Shown: in pieces, positions 33,035-44,824 of the stretch
Position numbering within the stretch: position 1 is the stretch's first letter
How the letters are laid out: every line of letters begins with the position of its first letter
Assembly: GCA_019635635.1 (NCBI GenBank)
Contig: JAHBZB010000001.1
Location: 620,001 to 684,000 of the forward strand
Length of the DNA stretch: 64,000 nt
From: Xanthobacteraceae bacterium
Lineage (GTDB): Bacteria; Pseudomonadota; Alphaproteobacteria; Rhizobiales; Xanthobacteraceae
Direction of reading: 5' to 3'
Position numbers and translations under genes: made by a program
The notes under the pieces: model-generated
The model's input: only the letters and a program-made list of their open reading frames with translations
Database searches by the model: none
Told to the model about the DNA's origin: nothing

Positions 33035-34180
33035 ATGCCGGGAATTGCCGAACGCTATGCGGGTCTGGCCGAAAGCGCTGCGCTGGAACGCGATCCCGCG
33101 CAGGTTCGCTCGGTCGAGCGGCTGCAGGCGCTTCAGGACGAACTCGCAAATTATCGGCGCGCGTCGAAATCCTCGCCGCTAGGCTGGCTGATGGCACGAG
33201 GCCCGCAAAAGGCGCCACGCGGTCTTTATATCTGGGGCGACGTCGGCCGCGGCAAAACCATGCTGATGGACCTCTTCTTCGAGACCGCGAAGGTCGAGAA
33301 GAAGCGCCGCGCGCATTTCCACGAATTCATGGCCGACGTGCAGGACCGGTTGAACGAGGCGCGCCAGGCGCTCAAAGGCGCCAAGGATGCCGACCCGATC
33401 GCGCCAGTCGCTGCCGAGCTTGCCGACGAGGCGCTGCTTCTTTGCTTCGACGAATTTCACGTCAACGACATCGCCGACGCGATGATCCTATCGCGGCTGT
33501 TCGAGCGGTTGTTCGAACGCGGCGTGGTCATGGTCGCGACCTCGAACGTCGCGCCCGACGATTTATATAAAGAGGGCCTGAACCGGCCCTTGTTCCTGCC
33601 TTTCGTGAAGCTTCTGAAAGAGAAGTGCGACACGATCAATCTGGCGGCGCGCACCGACTATCGTCTCGAAAAGCTTTCCGGCACACGCATGTGGCACGCG
33701 CCGAACGATCTGGAGGCGCAGCAGCAGATCGACGAGATCTGGCGCAAGCTCGTGGGCGGATCGCGCGGCGGGCCGTGCGACCTTTCCTATCGCGGACGCA
33801 AGATTCATGTGCCCTTCGGCGGCAACGGTGCCGCGCGCTTCGATTTCGCCGATCTTTGCCGTCAGCCGTTGGGCGCTGCCGACTTCGTGCAGATCGCGCG
33901 CAACTTTCATACGGTCGTGATCGAAGACATTCCGGTCATGAGCCCAGACCAGCGCAACGAAGCCAAGCGCTTTATCCTTCTGATCGACGCGCTCTACGAC
34001 AACGCGGTGAAGCTGATCGCCTCGGCGGAGGCGGAGCGGGAGGAGATTTATCGGGGCGAGGGCACGACCGAGGCCACCGAATTCAAGCGAACGATCTCGC
34101 GCCTGATCGAAATGGGCTCGACGGAGTATCTTGCTTTGCCGCATGGCGGACACGGTGCGGACAGCGCCGGAAGGCAGTGA
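33035..34180 (+). CDS. zapE: Cell division protein ZapE (AFG1-like ATPase)
   Basis: P-loop ATPase of the AFG1/ZapE family; in E. coli it associates with the Z-ring. About 381 residues from the ATG at 33035 (MPGIAERYAGL); the frame is open from an ATG at 32915, but the extra 40 residues are Arg/Ala-rich without homology character. Walker A GDVGRGKTMLMD, Walker B LLCFDEFHVNDIADAM and the arginine-rich TSNVAPDDLY sensor region are visible. Upstream of the TCA cluster, a neighbour arrangement common in alphaproteobacteria. Confidence 0.93.
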   Translation: MPGIAERYAGLAESAALERDPAQVRSVERLQALQDELANYRRASKSSPLGWLMARGPQKAPRGLYIWGDVGRGKTMLMDLFFETAKVEKKRRAHFHEFMADVQDRLNEARQALKGAKDADPIAPVAAELADEALLLCFDEFHVNDIADAMILSRLFERLFERGVVMVATSNVAPDDLYKEGLNRPLFLPFVKLLKEKCDTINLAARTDYRLEKLSGTRMWHAPNDLEAQQQIDEIWRKLVGGSRGGPCDLSYRGRKIHVPFGGNGAARFDFADLCRQPLGAADFVQIARNFHTVVIEDIPVMSPDQRNEAKRFILLIDALYDNAVKLIASAEAEREEIYRGEGTTEATEFKRTISRLIEMGSTEYLALPHGGHGADSAGRQ

Positions 34181-34193
34181 AGGGGCCGGAAAA

Positions 34194-35731
<1,538 letters not shown>

Positions 35732-35755
35732 AACTCGAGGGGGCAAAGACTTGCG

Positions 35756-36925
35756 ATGAACATCCACGAATATCAAGGCAAGGCGGTTCTTCGCGAGTTC
35801 GGCGTTCCCGTCGCAAACGGCCTCCCGGCGCTCTCTGTTGAAGAAGCGGTGGCGGCGGCGAAAAAGCTTGGCGGCCCGGTCTGGGTCGTGAAAGCGCAGA
35901 TCCACGCCGGCGGCCGCGGCAAGGCCGGCGGCGTGAAGGTCGTCAAATCGATCGAGGACGTCGAGAAGGAAGCCAAGCGGCTGCTCGGCTCGACTCTGGT
36001 TACACACCAGACCGGTCCTGCCGGCAAAGAGGTCAACCGCCTCTATGTCGAAGAAGGCTCGGCGATCGAGAAAGAGTTTTATCTTTCGATGCTGGTCGAC
36101 CGCGAAACCTCGCGCATCGCATTCGTGGTTTCGACCGAAGGCGGCATGAACATCGAGGAAGTCGCGCACGATACGCCGGAAAAGATCGTGACCTTCTCGA
36201 TCGATCCCGCGACCGGTGCGATGCCGCATCATGGCCGTCGGGTCGCGGCGGCACTGAAGCTCGAAGGCGATCTCGCCAAGCAGGCCGAGAAGATGGTGGC
36301 GAAGCTCTATGCCGCCTTCTCCGCAAAAGACATGAGCCTCTTGGAAATCAACCCGCTGGTCGTCACCAAGGACAACCAGTTGCTCTGTCTCGACGCGAAG
36401 GTCGGCTTCGATTCCAACGCGCTCTACCGGCATCCGGAAATCATGGAGCTGCGCGATCTCTCGGAAGAAGACCCGAAAGAGATCGAGGCGTCGAAATACG
36501 ACCTCTCTTACATCGCGCTCGACGGCACCATCGGCTGCATGGTCAACGGCGCGGGCCTTGCCATGGCGACGATGGACATCATCAAGCTCTATGGCGAAGC
36601 GCCCGCGAATTTCCTCGACGTCGGCGGCGGTGCCACGACTGAAAAGGTGACGGCGGCGTTCAAGATCATTACCGCCGATCCGAACGTGAAGGGCATTCTC
36701 GTCAACATCTTCGGCGGCATCATGAAATGCGACGTGATCGCGACCGGTGTCGTGACGGCCGTGAAGGAAGTGGGCCTGAAGGTGCCGCTGGTCGTTCGCC
36801 TCGAAGGCACGAATGTCGAGCAGGGCAAGAAAATCATCAACGAATCGGGATTGAATGTCGTCTCCGCCGACGATCTCGACGATGCCGCACAGAAAATTGT
36901 GAAGGCGTTGAAGGGAGGCAAGTGA
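35756..36925 (+). CDS. sucC: Succinyl-CoA synthetase beta subunit (ADP-forming)
   Basis: Nucleotide-binding subunit of succinyl-CoA synthetase, TCA cycle. 389 residues with an ATP-grasp domain ([32 protein letters not shown]) and the conserved [15 protein letters not shown] and [14 protein letters not shown] segments of the CoA-ligase domain. Separated from sucD by one base. Confidence 0.97.
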   Translation: MNIHEYQGKAVLREFGVPVANGLPALSVEEAVAAAKKLGGPVWVVKAQIHAGGRGKAGGVKVVKSIEDVEKEAKRLLGSTLVTHQTGPAGKEVNRLYVEEGSAIEKEFYLSMLVDRETSRIAFVVSTEGGMNIEEVAHDTPEKIVTFSIDPATGAMPHHGRRVAAALKLEGDLAKQAEKMVAKLYAAFSAKDMSLLEINPLVVTKDNQLLCLDAKVGFDSNALYRHPEIMELRDLSEEDPKEIEASKYDLSYIALDGTIGCMVNGAGLAMATMDIIKLYGEAPANFLDVGGGATTEKVTAAFKIITADPNVKGILVNIFGGIMKCDVIATGVVTAVKEVGLKVPLVVRLEGTNVEQGKKIINESGLNVVSADDLDDAAQKIVKALKGGK

Positions 36926-36926
36926 G

Positions 36927-37811
36927 ATGGCGATCCTCGTCGACAAGAACACGAAAGTTCTCACTCAGGGCATGACCGGCAAGACCGGTTCTTTCCACAC
37001 CGAGCAGGCGATTGCCTACGGCACCAAAATGGTCGGTGGCGTCGCGCCCGGCAAAGGCGGCTCGACCCATCTCGGCCTTCCGGTGTTCAACACCGTGCGC
37101 GAGGCGAAGGAAGCGACCGGCGCGGACGCGACCGTGATCTATGTGCCGCCGGCGGGTTGCGCCGACGCGATCTGCGAAGCGATCGATGCCGAAATCCCGC
37201 TGATCGTGACGATCACCGAAGGTGTGCCGGTGCTCGACATGGTGCGGGTGAAGCGCTCGCTGTCCGGCTCGAAATCGCGGCTCCTCGGCCCCAACTGCCC
37301 GGGCGTGATTACGCCCGGCGAGTGCAAGATCGGCATCATGCCGGGCCACATCCACAAGCCTGGCAAGGTCGGCATCGTCTCGCGCTCCGGTACGCTCACT
37401 TATGAAGCGGTGTTCCAGACCACCGCCGAAGGTCTTGGCCAGACCACCTGCGTCGGCATCGGCGGTGACCCCGTGAAGGGCACCGAGTTCATCGACGTGC
37501 TGGAAAAATTCCTCGGCGATCCCGCAACCGAAGCGATCATCATGATCGGAGAAATCGGCGGTTCGGCCGAGGAAGATGCCGCGCAGTTCCTGAAGGACGA
37601 AGCCAAAAAGGGCCGGAAGAAGCCGATGGCCGGATTTATCGCCGGCCGCACCGCGCCTCCGGGCCGCCGCATGGGGCACGCCGGCGCGATCATCTCGGGC
37701 GGCAAGGGCGACGCCGAATCCAAGATTCAGGCGATGGAGTCCGCCGGTATCAAGGTGTCCCAGTCGCCGGCGCGGCTTGCCAAGACCTTGGTCGAGGTCC
37801 TCAAGGGCTGA
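36927..37811 (+). CDS. sucD: Succinyl-CoA synthetase alpha subunit
   Basis: CoA-binding subunit; forms succinyl-phosphate through a phosphohistidine. 294 residues. CoA-binding [49 protein letters not shown], and the phosphohistidine loop [13 protein letters not shown] are present. Followed by a terminator, so the transcript mdh-sucCD may end here before sucA. Confidence 0.97.
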   Translation: MAILVDKNTKVLTQGMTGKTGSFHTEQAIAYGTKMVGGVAPGKGGSTHLGLPVFNTVREAKEATGADATVIYVPPAGCADAICEAIDAEIPLIVTITEGVPVLDMVRVKRSLSGSKSRLLGPNCPGVITPGECKIGIMPGHIHKPGKVGIVSRSGTLTYEAVFQTTAEGLGQTTCVGIGGDPVKGTEFIDVLEKFLGDPATEAIIMIGEIGGSAEEDAAQFLKDEAKKGRKKPMAGFIAGRTAPPGRRMGHAGAIISGGKGDAESKIQAMESAGIKVSQSPARLAKTLVEVLKG

Positions 37812-37838
37812 TCGGGCCGACCCTCGAGAAGTGCATAT

Positions 37839-37866
37839 AAAACGGGCGCTTTTCGGCGCCCGTTTC
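37839..37866 (+). terminator. Terminator after sucD
   Basis: Perfect 10-bp stem AAACGGGCGC/GCGCCCGTTT with a TTTTCG loop. The trailing T tract is short (GTTTC), so read-through into sucA is possible. Confidence 0.7.
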
Positions 37867-38068
37867 GCATTTAATTCGTCGGTTACGAACGCCTTCTTAT
37901 GTTGAGATAAGGGCCTTGCCCGACTAAAAGAGCCCTGCGCAGCGCGAAGGCCTGCCCGGACCTCGTTTCCTCATATTTTCGAAGTCTTATGTAGGTAATG
38001 AAACGGCAGCGCAGCCCCTTCGGGCAGGCGCGCGAAATGGCGGACGCTTTGAGAGCGTCAGGATGAAA

Positions 38069-41029
38069 ATGGCACGCGAAGCAAGCAACCAAGGCTTTCT
38101 GGATTCGTCTTTCCTCTATGGCGGCAACGCCGCCTATATCGAAGATCTCTACGCGCGATATGAGAAGAACCCGGCGTCGGTGGACGCTGAGTGGCGCGCG
38201 TTCTTCGAGCAGCTGAAGGGTGACGATAAAGCCGCGATCGAAAAGAGCGCAAAAGGCCCGTCTTGGAAAAAGCCCGGCTGGCCCATGATCGCGAACGGCG
38301 AACTCGTCGCCGCGATGGATGGCAACTGGGCTGCGACCGAAATCGCGGTCGGCAACAAGATCAAGGGTAAAGCGGCAGCCAAAGGCGTCGAGCTTTCCGA
38401 AGCCGATGTGCAGCAGGCAACGCGCGACTCGGTGAAGGCGCTGATGATGATCCGCGCGTTCCGCATGCGCGGTCATCTGGAAGCGAAGTTGGACCCGCTC
38501 GGCATGGAGCCGGAAGTTCCGCATCCCGAACTCGATCCTGCGTCTTACGGCTTCTCCGAAGGCGATTTAGATCGCAAGATTTTCATCGACCACGTGCTCG
38601 GGCTCGAATTCGCGAGCGTGCGCGAGATGATCGATATTCTCCGCCGCACTTATTGCCAGACCATCGGCATCGAATTCATGCACATCTCCGATCCGGAAGA
38701 GAAGGCGTGGTTGCAGGAGCGGATCGAAGGGCCGGACAAGGAAATTACCTTCACGCGCGAAGGCAAGCGCGCGATCCTGAACAAGCTGATCGAAGCCGAA
38801 GGCTTCGAGAAGTTCATCGACGTGAAATACACCGGCACCAAGCGCTTCGGCCTCGACGGCGGCGAAGCGATGATTCCGGCGATGGAGCAGATCATCAAGC
38901 GCGGCGGCGCGCTCGGCTGCAAGGAGATCGTGCTCGGCATGGCGCACCGCGGCCGTCTCAACGTGCTCAGCCAAGTGATGGCGAAGCCGCACCGCGCGAT
39001 CTTCCACGAGTTCAAGGGCGGTTCCTCGACGCCGATGGAAGTCGAAGGCTCGGGCGACGTGAAGTATCACCTGGGCGCATCGTCGGACCGCGAGTTCGAC
39101 GGCAATCAGGTTCACCTGTCGCTGACCGCGAACCCGTCGCATCTCGAAATCGTCGATCCGGTCGTGCTCGGCAAGGCACGCGCGAAGCAGGACCTGTTCG
39201 GCGACAAGCCGGAAGACCGTATCTCGGCAATGCCGCTCCTCATTCACGGCGACGCGGCCTTCGCGGGCCAGGGCGTGGTCGCGGAATGCTTCGGGCTTTC
39301 GGGCCTGAAGGGTCACCGCACCGGCGGTTCGCTACATTTCATCATCAACAACCAGATCGGCTTCACCACCGATCCGCGTTTCTCGCGCTCCTCGCCCTAT
39401 CCGTCGGACGTCGCGAAGATGATCGAAGCGCCGATCTTCCACGTGAACGGCGACGATCCGGAAGCGGTGGTGTTCTGCGCCAAGGTTGCGACCGAATTCC
39501 GGATGAAGTTCCACAAGCCGGTCGTGATCGACATGTTCTGCTATCGCCGCTTCGGCCATAACGAAGGCGACGAACCGGCGTTCACGCAGCCGTTGATGTA
39601 TCAGCGGATCAAGGCGCACGCCTCCACGCTCGATATCTACGCAAAGAAGCTGGAAGAAGAAGGTGTGGTCGCGAGCGGCGAAGTCGACGGCATGAAGGCC
39701 GAGTGGCGTGCGAAGCTCGAGACCGAGTTCGAGGCAGGTCAGAGCTATAAGCCGAACAAGGCCGACTGGCTCGACGGCCGCTGGTCCGGCATGAAGGCGG
39801 CGAAGGAAATCGACGATCCGCGCCGCGGCGATACCGGCGTTTCGCTCGACGTGCTGAAAGAAATCGGTGCACAGATCACGTCGATTCCGGAGGGTTTCCA
39901 CGCGCACCGCACGATCCAGCGCTTTCTCGACAATCGCAAGAAGGCGATTGAAACCGGGCAGGGCATCGACTGGGCTACCGGCGAAGCGCTCGCGTTCTGC
40001 TCGCTCCTACTCGACGATCATCGCGTGCGGCTCTCGGGCCAGGATGTCGAGCGCGGCACCTTCTCGCAGCGCCATTCGGTGCTGGTCGATCAGGAGAACG
40101 AGAACCGCTACACGCCGTTTAATCACGTTCGCGAAAAGCAGGGCCGATACGAAGTCATCAACTCGATGCTTTCAGAAGAAGCAGTGCTCGGCTTCGAATA
40201 CGGCTATTCGCTCGCGGAGCCGAATGCGCTGACGCTATGGGAAGCGCAGTTCGGCGACTTCGCGAACGGCGCGCAGGTGGTGTTCGACCAGTTCATCTGC
40301 TCGGGCGAACGTAAGTGGCTGCGCATGTCGGGCCTCGTCTGCCTCCTGCCGCATGGCTACGAGGGCCAGGGCCCGGAACATTCGTCGGCGCGTCTCGAGC
40401 GCTTCCTGCAACTCTGCGCCGAAGATAACATGCAGGTTGCCAACTGCACGACGCCCGCGAACTATTTCCACATCCTGCGCCGTCAGCTGAAGCGCGACAT
40501 CCGTAAGCCGCTAATCCTGATGACGCCGAAGTCGCTGCTTCGCCACAAGCGCGCGGTTTCGCGCCTCGACGAACTCGGTCCGCAGACCTCGTTCCATCGT
40601 GTGCTGTGGGACGACGCGCAGTATCTCAAGGACCAGCCGGTCAAACTGGTCGCCGACGAGAAGATGCGCCGCGTGATCCTGTGTTCGGGCAAGGTCTATT
40701 ACGACCTCTACGAGGAGCGCGAGAAGCGGGGCTTGAACGACGTCTATATCCTGCGCGTCGAGCAGCTCTATCCGTTCCCGCTGAAGGCGCTGACCACCGA
40801 GCTTTCGCGCTTCAAGAACGCGGAAGTTATCTGGTGTCAGGAAGAGCCGAAGAATCAGGGCGCCTGGGCCTTCGTTCAGCCTTACGTCGAATGGCTGCTC
40901 GAAAACGTGGGTGCGAAAAACAAGCGGGCGCGCTATGTCGGCCGCGCGGCTTCGGCTTCGACCGCGACCGGCCTGATGTCGATGCACACCAAACAATTGC
41001 AGCAATTCCTCGAAGAAGCGCTGGGCTGA
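38069..41029 (+). CDS. sucA: 2-oxoglutarate dehydrogenase E1 component
   Basis: Thiamine-diphosphate decarboxylase component of the 2-oxoglutarate dehydrogenase complex. 986 residues. N-terminal E2-docking helix (SSFLYGGNAAYIEDLYARYE), MAHRGRLNVL, the ThDP motif GDAAFAGQGVV ending INNQIGFTT, RRFGHNEGDEPAFTQP, and the C-terminal EEPKNQGAWAFV are visible. The ATG at 38069 (MAREASN) has AGGA five bases upstream; the ATG two codons earlier (38063) is the alternative. A 6-bp hairpin (38043-38059) abuts the ribosome-binding site. 24 bp before sucB. Confidence 0.97.
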   Translation: MAREASNQGFLDSSFLYGGNAAYIEDLYARYEKNPASVDAEWRAFFEQLKGDDKAAIEKSAKGPSWKKPGWPMIANGELVAAMDGNWAATEIAVGNKIKGKAAAKGVELSEADVQQATRDSVKALMMIRAFRMRGHLEAKLDPLGMEPEVPHPELDPASYGFSEGDLDRKIFIDHVLGLEFASVREMIDILRRTYCQTIGIEFMHISDPEEKAWLQERIEGPDKEITFTREGKRAILNKLIEAEGFEKFIDVKYTGTKRFGLDGGEAMIPAMEQIIKRGGALGCKEIVLGMAHRGRLNVLSQVMAKPHRAIFHEFKGGSSTPMEVEGSGDVKYHLGASSDREFDGNQVHLSLTANPSHLEIVDPVVLGKARAKQDLFGDKPEDRISAMPLLIHGDAAFAGQGVVAECFGLSGLKGHRTGGSLHFIINNQIGFTTDPRFSRSSPYPSDVAKMIEAPIFHVNGDDPEAVVFCAKVATEFRMKFHKPVVIDMFCYRRFGHNEGDEPAFTQPLMYQRIKAHASTLDIYAKKLEEEGVVASGEVDGMKAEWRAKLETEFEAGQSYKPNKADWLDGRWSGMKAAKEIDDPRRGDTGVSLDVLKEIGAQITSIPEGFHAHRTIQRFLDNRKKAIETGQGIDWATGEALAFCSLLLDDHRVRLSGQDVERGTFSQRHSVLVDQENENRYTPFNHVREKQGRYEVINSMLSEEAVLGFEYGYSLAEPNALTLWEAQFGDFANGAQVVFDQFICSGERKWLRMSGLVCLLPHGYEGQGPEHSSARLERFLQLCAEDNMQVANCTTPANYFHILRRQLKRDIRKPLILMTPKSLLRHKRAVSRLDELGPQTSFHRVLWDDAQYLKDQPVKLVADEKMRRVILCSGKVYYDLYEEREKRGLNDVYILRVEQLYPFPLKALTTELSRFKNAEVIWCQEEPKNQGAWAFVQPYVEWLLENVGAKNKRARYVGRAASASTATGLMSMHTKQLQQFLEEALG

Positions 41030-41053
41030 ATTTAGAGAGCGCTGGAGAAGACG

Positions 41054-42283
41054 ATGGCGACCGAAATCCGCGTGCCGACCCTTGGCGAATCCGTCACCGA
41101 AGCCACCATCGGAAAGTGGTTCAAGAAACCCGGCGACGCCGTGAAGGCCGACGAGCCGCTGGTTGAGCTCGAAACCGACAAGGTCACGGTGGAAGTGCCG
41201 GCCCCCGCTGCCGGCGTCCTCGAGGAAATCGTCGCGAAGGACGGCGAGACCGTCACGATCGGCGCGGTGCTCGGCTCGATCAAGGAAGGCGCGGGCGGCG
41301 CGAAAGCGGCTCCTGCCGCCGCGGCACCCAAAGCCGCCGCTCCGGTGCCCGCGAAATCCGAAGCGCCGAAGGCCGCGCCCGCAAGCGCGCCGAAGGGCGA
41401 AGGCCAGGCGCCGTCCGTGCGCCGTATCGGCGCTGAAAGTGGCGTCGATCCGGCAAGCGTTTCCGGAACGGGCCGCGACGGCCGCGTGACCAAGGGCGAT
41501 ATGCTCTCCGCAATCGAGCGTGGGCCGTCAGTATCTCCTGCGCCGGTTGCGCAGATGCGCGTACCTTCTTCCGCGGACGACGCCTCGCGCGAAGAGCGCG
41601 TGAAGATGACGCGGCTCCGCCAGACCATCGCGCGCCGCCTGAAAGACGCGCAGAACACCGCGGCGATGCTGACCACGTTCAACGATGTGGACATGAGCGC
41701 GGTGATGAAGATGCGCTCGGAATATAAGGAAGCGTTCGAGAAGAAGCACGGCGTGAAGCTCGGCTTCATGGGCTTCTTCGTGAAGGCCTGCATCCAGGCG
41801 CTGAAAGAAGTGCCTGCGGTCAACGCCGAGATCGACGGCACCGATCTCGTCTACAAGAATTATTATCATATCGGCGTTGCGGTCGGCACCGAGAAGGGTC
41901 TCGTTGTGCCGGTGGTGCGCAATGCCGACATGATGTCGATCGCGGAAATCGAGAAGACGATTGCCGACTTCGGCCGCCGCGCGCGCGACGGACAGCTTTC
42001 CATCGACGACATGCAGGGCGGCACCTTCACGATCTCGAACGGCGGCATTTACGGCTCGCTGTTGTCCACGCCGATCCTCAACGCGCCGCAGTCCGGCATC
42101 CTCGGCATGCATCGCATCGAGGAACGCCCAATCGCGGTGAAGGGCCAGGTGGTGGTGAAGCCGATGATGTATCTCGCGCTTTCCTACGACCACCGCATCG
42201 TCGACGGCCGCGAGGCGGTGACCTGCCTTGTTCGCATCAAGGAAGGTCTTGAGGATCCTGCAAGGCTGGTCCTCGACCTCTAA
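41054..42283 (+). CDS. sucB: Dihydrolipoyllysine-residue succinyltransferase (E2 of 2-oxoglutarate dehydrogenase)
   Basis: Core of the 2-oxoglutarate dehydrogenase complex. 409 residues: one lipoyl domain with lipoyl Lys43 in [12 protein letters not shown], an Ala/Pro/Lys linker (about 78-115), a peripheral-subunit-binding domain ([27 protein letters not shown]), and the acyltransferase domain ending with the catalytic [12 protein letters not shown] terminator separates it from lpd. Confidence 0.97.
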   Translation: MATEIRVPTLGESVTEATIGKWFKKPGDAVKADEPLVELETDKVTVEVPAPAAGVLEEIVAKDGETVTIGAVLGSIKEGAGGAKAAPAAAAPKAAAPVPAKSEAPKAAPASAPKGEGQAPSVRRIGAESGVDPASVSGTGRDGRVTKGDMLSAIERGPSVSPAPVAQMRVPSSADDASREERVKMTRLRQTIARRLKDAQNTAAMLTTFNDVDMSAVMKMRSEYKEAFEKKHGVKLGFMGFFVKACIQALKEVPAVNAEIDGTDLVYKNYYHIGVAVGTEKGLVVPVVRNADMMSIAEIEKTIADFGRRARDGQLSIDDMQGGTFTISNGGIYGSLLSTPILNAPQSGILGMHRIEERPIAVKGQVVVKPMMYLALSYDHRIVDGREAVTCLVRIKEGLEDPARLVLDL

Positions 42284-42293
42284 AGTTTGCTTG

Positions 42294-42324
42294 TGGCCGG
42301 GCATCGTCCCGGCCATATGTTTTT
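42294..42324 (+). terminator. Terminator between sucB and lpd
   Basis: Perfect 8-bp stem TGGCCGGG/CCCGGCCA with a CATCGT loop, followed by TATGTTTTTC. Implies lpd is at least partly transcribed separately. Confidence 0.75.
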
Positions 42325-42372
42325 CAAATCCGATCGTGCGGCGCGCGCCGCCAAGACTAAAAGGAATTCGTC

Positions 42373-43758
42373 ATGTCCTACGATCTCGTCGTCATCGGCA
42401 CCGGCCCGGCAGGCTATGTCTGCGCCATTCGCGCGGCGCAACTGGGCCTCAAAACCGCGGTGATCGAGAAGGACAAGACCTTCGGCGGCACCTGCCTCAA
42501 TGTCGGCTGCATTCCGTCGAAAGCGCTCCTGCACGCCTCGCATCTCTTCGAAGAAGCCGGTCATGATTTCGAAGGCATGGGCATCGGCGTCTCGAAGCCG
42601 AAGCTCGATCTGAAGCAGATGCAGGCCTTCAAACAGGAAGGCGTCGACGGCAACGTGAAGGGCGTCGATTTCCTGTTCAAGAAGAACAAGATCGACGCCA
42701 TCAAAGGAACCGGCAAGATCACCGGACCCGGCAAGATCGATGTCGACGGTAAGACCGTCGAAGCCAAGCACATCGTGATCGCGACCGGCTCGGACGTGAC
42801 GCGGCTCAAAGGCATCGAGATCGACGAGAAGCGCGTGGTGTCGTCCACCGGCGCGCTTGCGCTCGACAAGGTGCCGGGCAAATTGCTGGTGGTCGGTGCT
42901 GGCGTGATAGGCCTCGAACTCGGCAGCGTGTGGCGCCGTCTTGGCGCGGAAGTGCAGGTCGTCGAATTTCTCGACCGCATTCTGCCCGGGATGGACGGCG
43001 AGGTCGCGCGGCAATTCCAGCGCATTCTCGAAAAACAGGGCGTGAGCTTCAAGCTCGGCTCGAAGGTCACGGCTATCGATAGCAAGGGCAAGACGCTGAA
43101 GGCGAGCGTCGAGCCCGCGGCAGGCGGCAAGGCCGAAATGATTGAAGCCGATGTCGTGCTCGTGGCCGTCGGCCGCGTTCCCTACACGCAGGGGCTGGGC
43201 CTGAAAGAAGTCGGCGTCGAGATGGACGAGCGCGGTCGCGTGAAGATTGACGATCATTTCCAGACCAATGTGAAAGGCATCTTTGCGATCGGCGACGTGG
43301 TGCGCGGCGCGATGCTTGCGCACAAAGGCGAGGACGAGGGTGTTGCGGTCGCCGAATTGATCGCGGGCAAGGCCGGTCACGTGAACTACGACGCGATCCC
43401 GAACGTGATCTACACCTATCCGGAAGTCGCTTCGGTCGGCAAAACCGAAGAAGAATTGAAGCAGGCGGGCGTCGCCTACCGCGCCGGGAAATTCCCGTTC
43501 ACCGCGAACGGCCGCGCCAAGGTGAACAAGACCACCGACGGCTTTGTGAAGATTCTGGCCGACGAAAAGACCGACAGGATTCTCGGCGCGCATATCATCG
43601 GGCCGGATGCCGGCACGATGATTTCGGAAATCACGGTCGCGATGGAGTTCTCAGGCTCGGCGGAAGATGTTGCGCGCACCTGTCATCCGCATCCGACGCT
43701 TTCGGAAGCGGTGAAGGAAGCGGCACTCGCGGTCGACAAGCGCCCGATTCATATGTGA
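42373..43758 (+). CDS. lpdA: Dihydrolipoyl dehydrogenase
   Basis: FAD-dependent E3 reoxidising lipoyl groups of 2-oxo-acid dehydrogenase complexes. 461 residues. FAD motif [13 protein letters not shown], redox disulfide Cys41/Cys46 in [19 protein letters not shown]-binding [15 protein letters not shown], and the catalytic His-Glu region [16 protein letters not shown] are present. An AAGGA ribosome-binding site precedes the ATG. Convergent with xerC (4 bp apart). Confidence 0.97.
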   Translation: MSYDLVVIGTGPAGYVCAIRAAQLGLKTAVIEKDKTFGGTCLNVGCIPSKALLHASHLFEEAGHDFEGMGIGVSKPKLDLKQMQAFKQEGVDGNVKGVDFLFKKNKIDAIKGTGKITGPGKIDVDGKTVEAKHIVIATGSDVTRLKGIEIDEKRVVSSTGALALDKVPGKLLVVGAGVIGLELGSVWRRLGAEVQVVEFLDRILPGMDGEVARQFQRILEKQGVSFKLGSKVTAIDSKGKTLKASVEPAAGGKAEMIEADVVLVAVGRVPYTQGLGLKEVGVEMDERGRVKIDDHFQTNVKGIFAIGDVVRGAMLAHKGEDEGVAVAELIAGKAGHVNYDAIPNVIYTYPEVASVGKTEEELKQAGVAYRAGKFPFTANGRAKVNKTTDGFVKILADEKTDRILGAHIIGPDAGTMISEITVAMEFSGSAEDVARTCHPHPTLSEAVKEAALAVDKRPIHM

Positions 43759-43762
43759 TCGG

Positions 43763-44761
43763 CTATCGCGCCCGCGGATGCGCGGCGCGATAAGCCTCCA
43801 AGAGATGCGTCGTATCGACCTGCGTATAGATTTGCGTGGTCGCGAGCGATGCGTGGCCGAGCAATTCCTGGATTGAGCGAAGATCGCCGCCGCGCGCCAA
43901 GAGATGTGTGGCAAAGGAATGGCGCAAGGCATGCGGTGTCGCGCTGTCGGGTAGCCCGAGCGCGCCGCGCATCCGCTCCATCGCAAGCTGCACGATGCGA
44001 GGCGAAAGCGGCCCGCCCTTCTCGCCGCGAAACACGGCCTCCTCGGCGGGAAGATCGAACGGGCAGATCGCGATGTAATCGTTGATCGCCTGCGTGATCT
44101 GGGGAAGCAAAGGCACCATGCGCGTCTTGTTGCCTTTGCCGGTGACGGTGATCGTGTCCGCCGTGCCGCTTGCGGGAATCTGGTTGCGCGTCAGGGACAG
44201 CGCTTCCGCGATACGAAGTCCCGCGCCATATAAAAGCGAGAGCACGGCCGCATCGCGCGCCAGCACCCAGGGCTCGCGTTCCTCGTAGCGCCTCGTCGCG
44301 GGATCGGCGAGCGCGAGCGCGGAAGTTGCGTCAAGCGGCCGCGGCAAGGTTTTTGCGATCTTCGGCGCGCGTACGGCAGAAAGCGCATCGGATTTTCCGC
44401 GTCCTTCGCGCTCGAGATAGCGCGCGAACGAGCGTGCAGCCGCAAGCGAGCGTTGCAACGTGCGCGCTTCAACGCCGTTGCCGCGGCGAAACGCGAGAAA
44501 GGAGCGGATGTCGGCGGGCGCGAGCTTCGATAGATCGGTGAGCTTCGGCGCGTGCCCGAGATGCTCGGTGAGAAATTCGAGAAAGAAGGAAACGTCGCGC
44601 GCATAGGCTTCGCAAGTTTTCGGCGAAAGGCGGCGCTCGGCGGCGATGAATTCGAGCCAGCGCACAAGCTCGGCCCGCACATCCTTGGCGGCGACCAAAA
44701 AGAGCCGGGCTTCCGCGGTGTTGCGGGCGTCCTTATCTAAGGGCTTCACGCGGCTTGACAT
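43763..44761 (-). CDS. xerC: Tyrosine recombinase XerC
   Basis: Site-specific recombinase resolving chromosome dimers at dif with XerD. 332 residues. N-terminal SAM-like DNA-binding domain (about 30-130) and catalytic domain with the expected residues: Arg183 in GAGLRIAEAL, Lys209 in GKGNKTR, His277 and Arg280 in HALRHSFATHLL, His303 in LLGHASLATTQ, and Tyr312 in IYTQV. The ATG at 44761 is chosen; the open frame upstream overlaps priA and is not coding. XerC rather than XerD on the strength of the priA neighbour, common in alphaproteobacteria. Confidence 0.92.
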   Translation of the reverse strand: MSSRVKPLDKDARNTAEARLFLVAAKDVRAELVRWLEFIAAERRLSPKTCEAYARDVSFFLEFLTEHLGHAPKLTDLSKLAPADIRSFLAFRRGNGVEARTLQRSLAAARSFARYLEREGRGKSDALSAVRAPKIAKTLPRPLDATSALALADPATRRYEEREPWVLARDAAVLSLLYGAGLRIAEALSLTRNQIPASGTADTITVTGKGNKTRMVPLLPQITQAINDYIAICPFDLPAEEAVFRGEKGGPLSPRIVQLAMERMRGALGLPDSATPHALRHSFATHLLARGGDLRSIQELLGHASLATTQIYTQVDTTHLLEAYRAAHPRAR

Positions 44762-44824
44762 GGAATCCAGTATGTCGCCCGCTCCACTTAACTTCCGATT
44801 AAGCGCCGGAAACCCGCGAGAATC

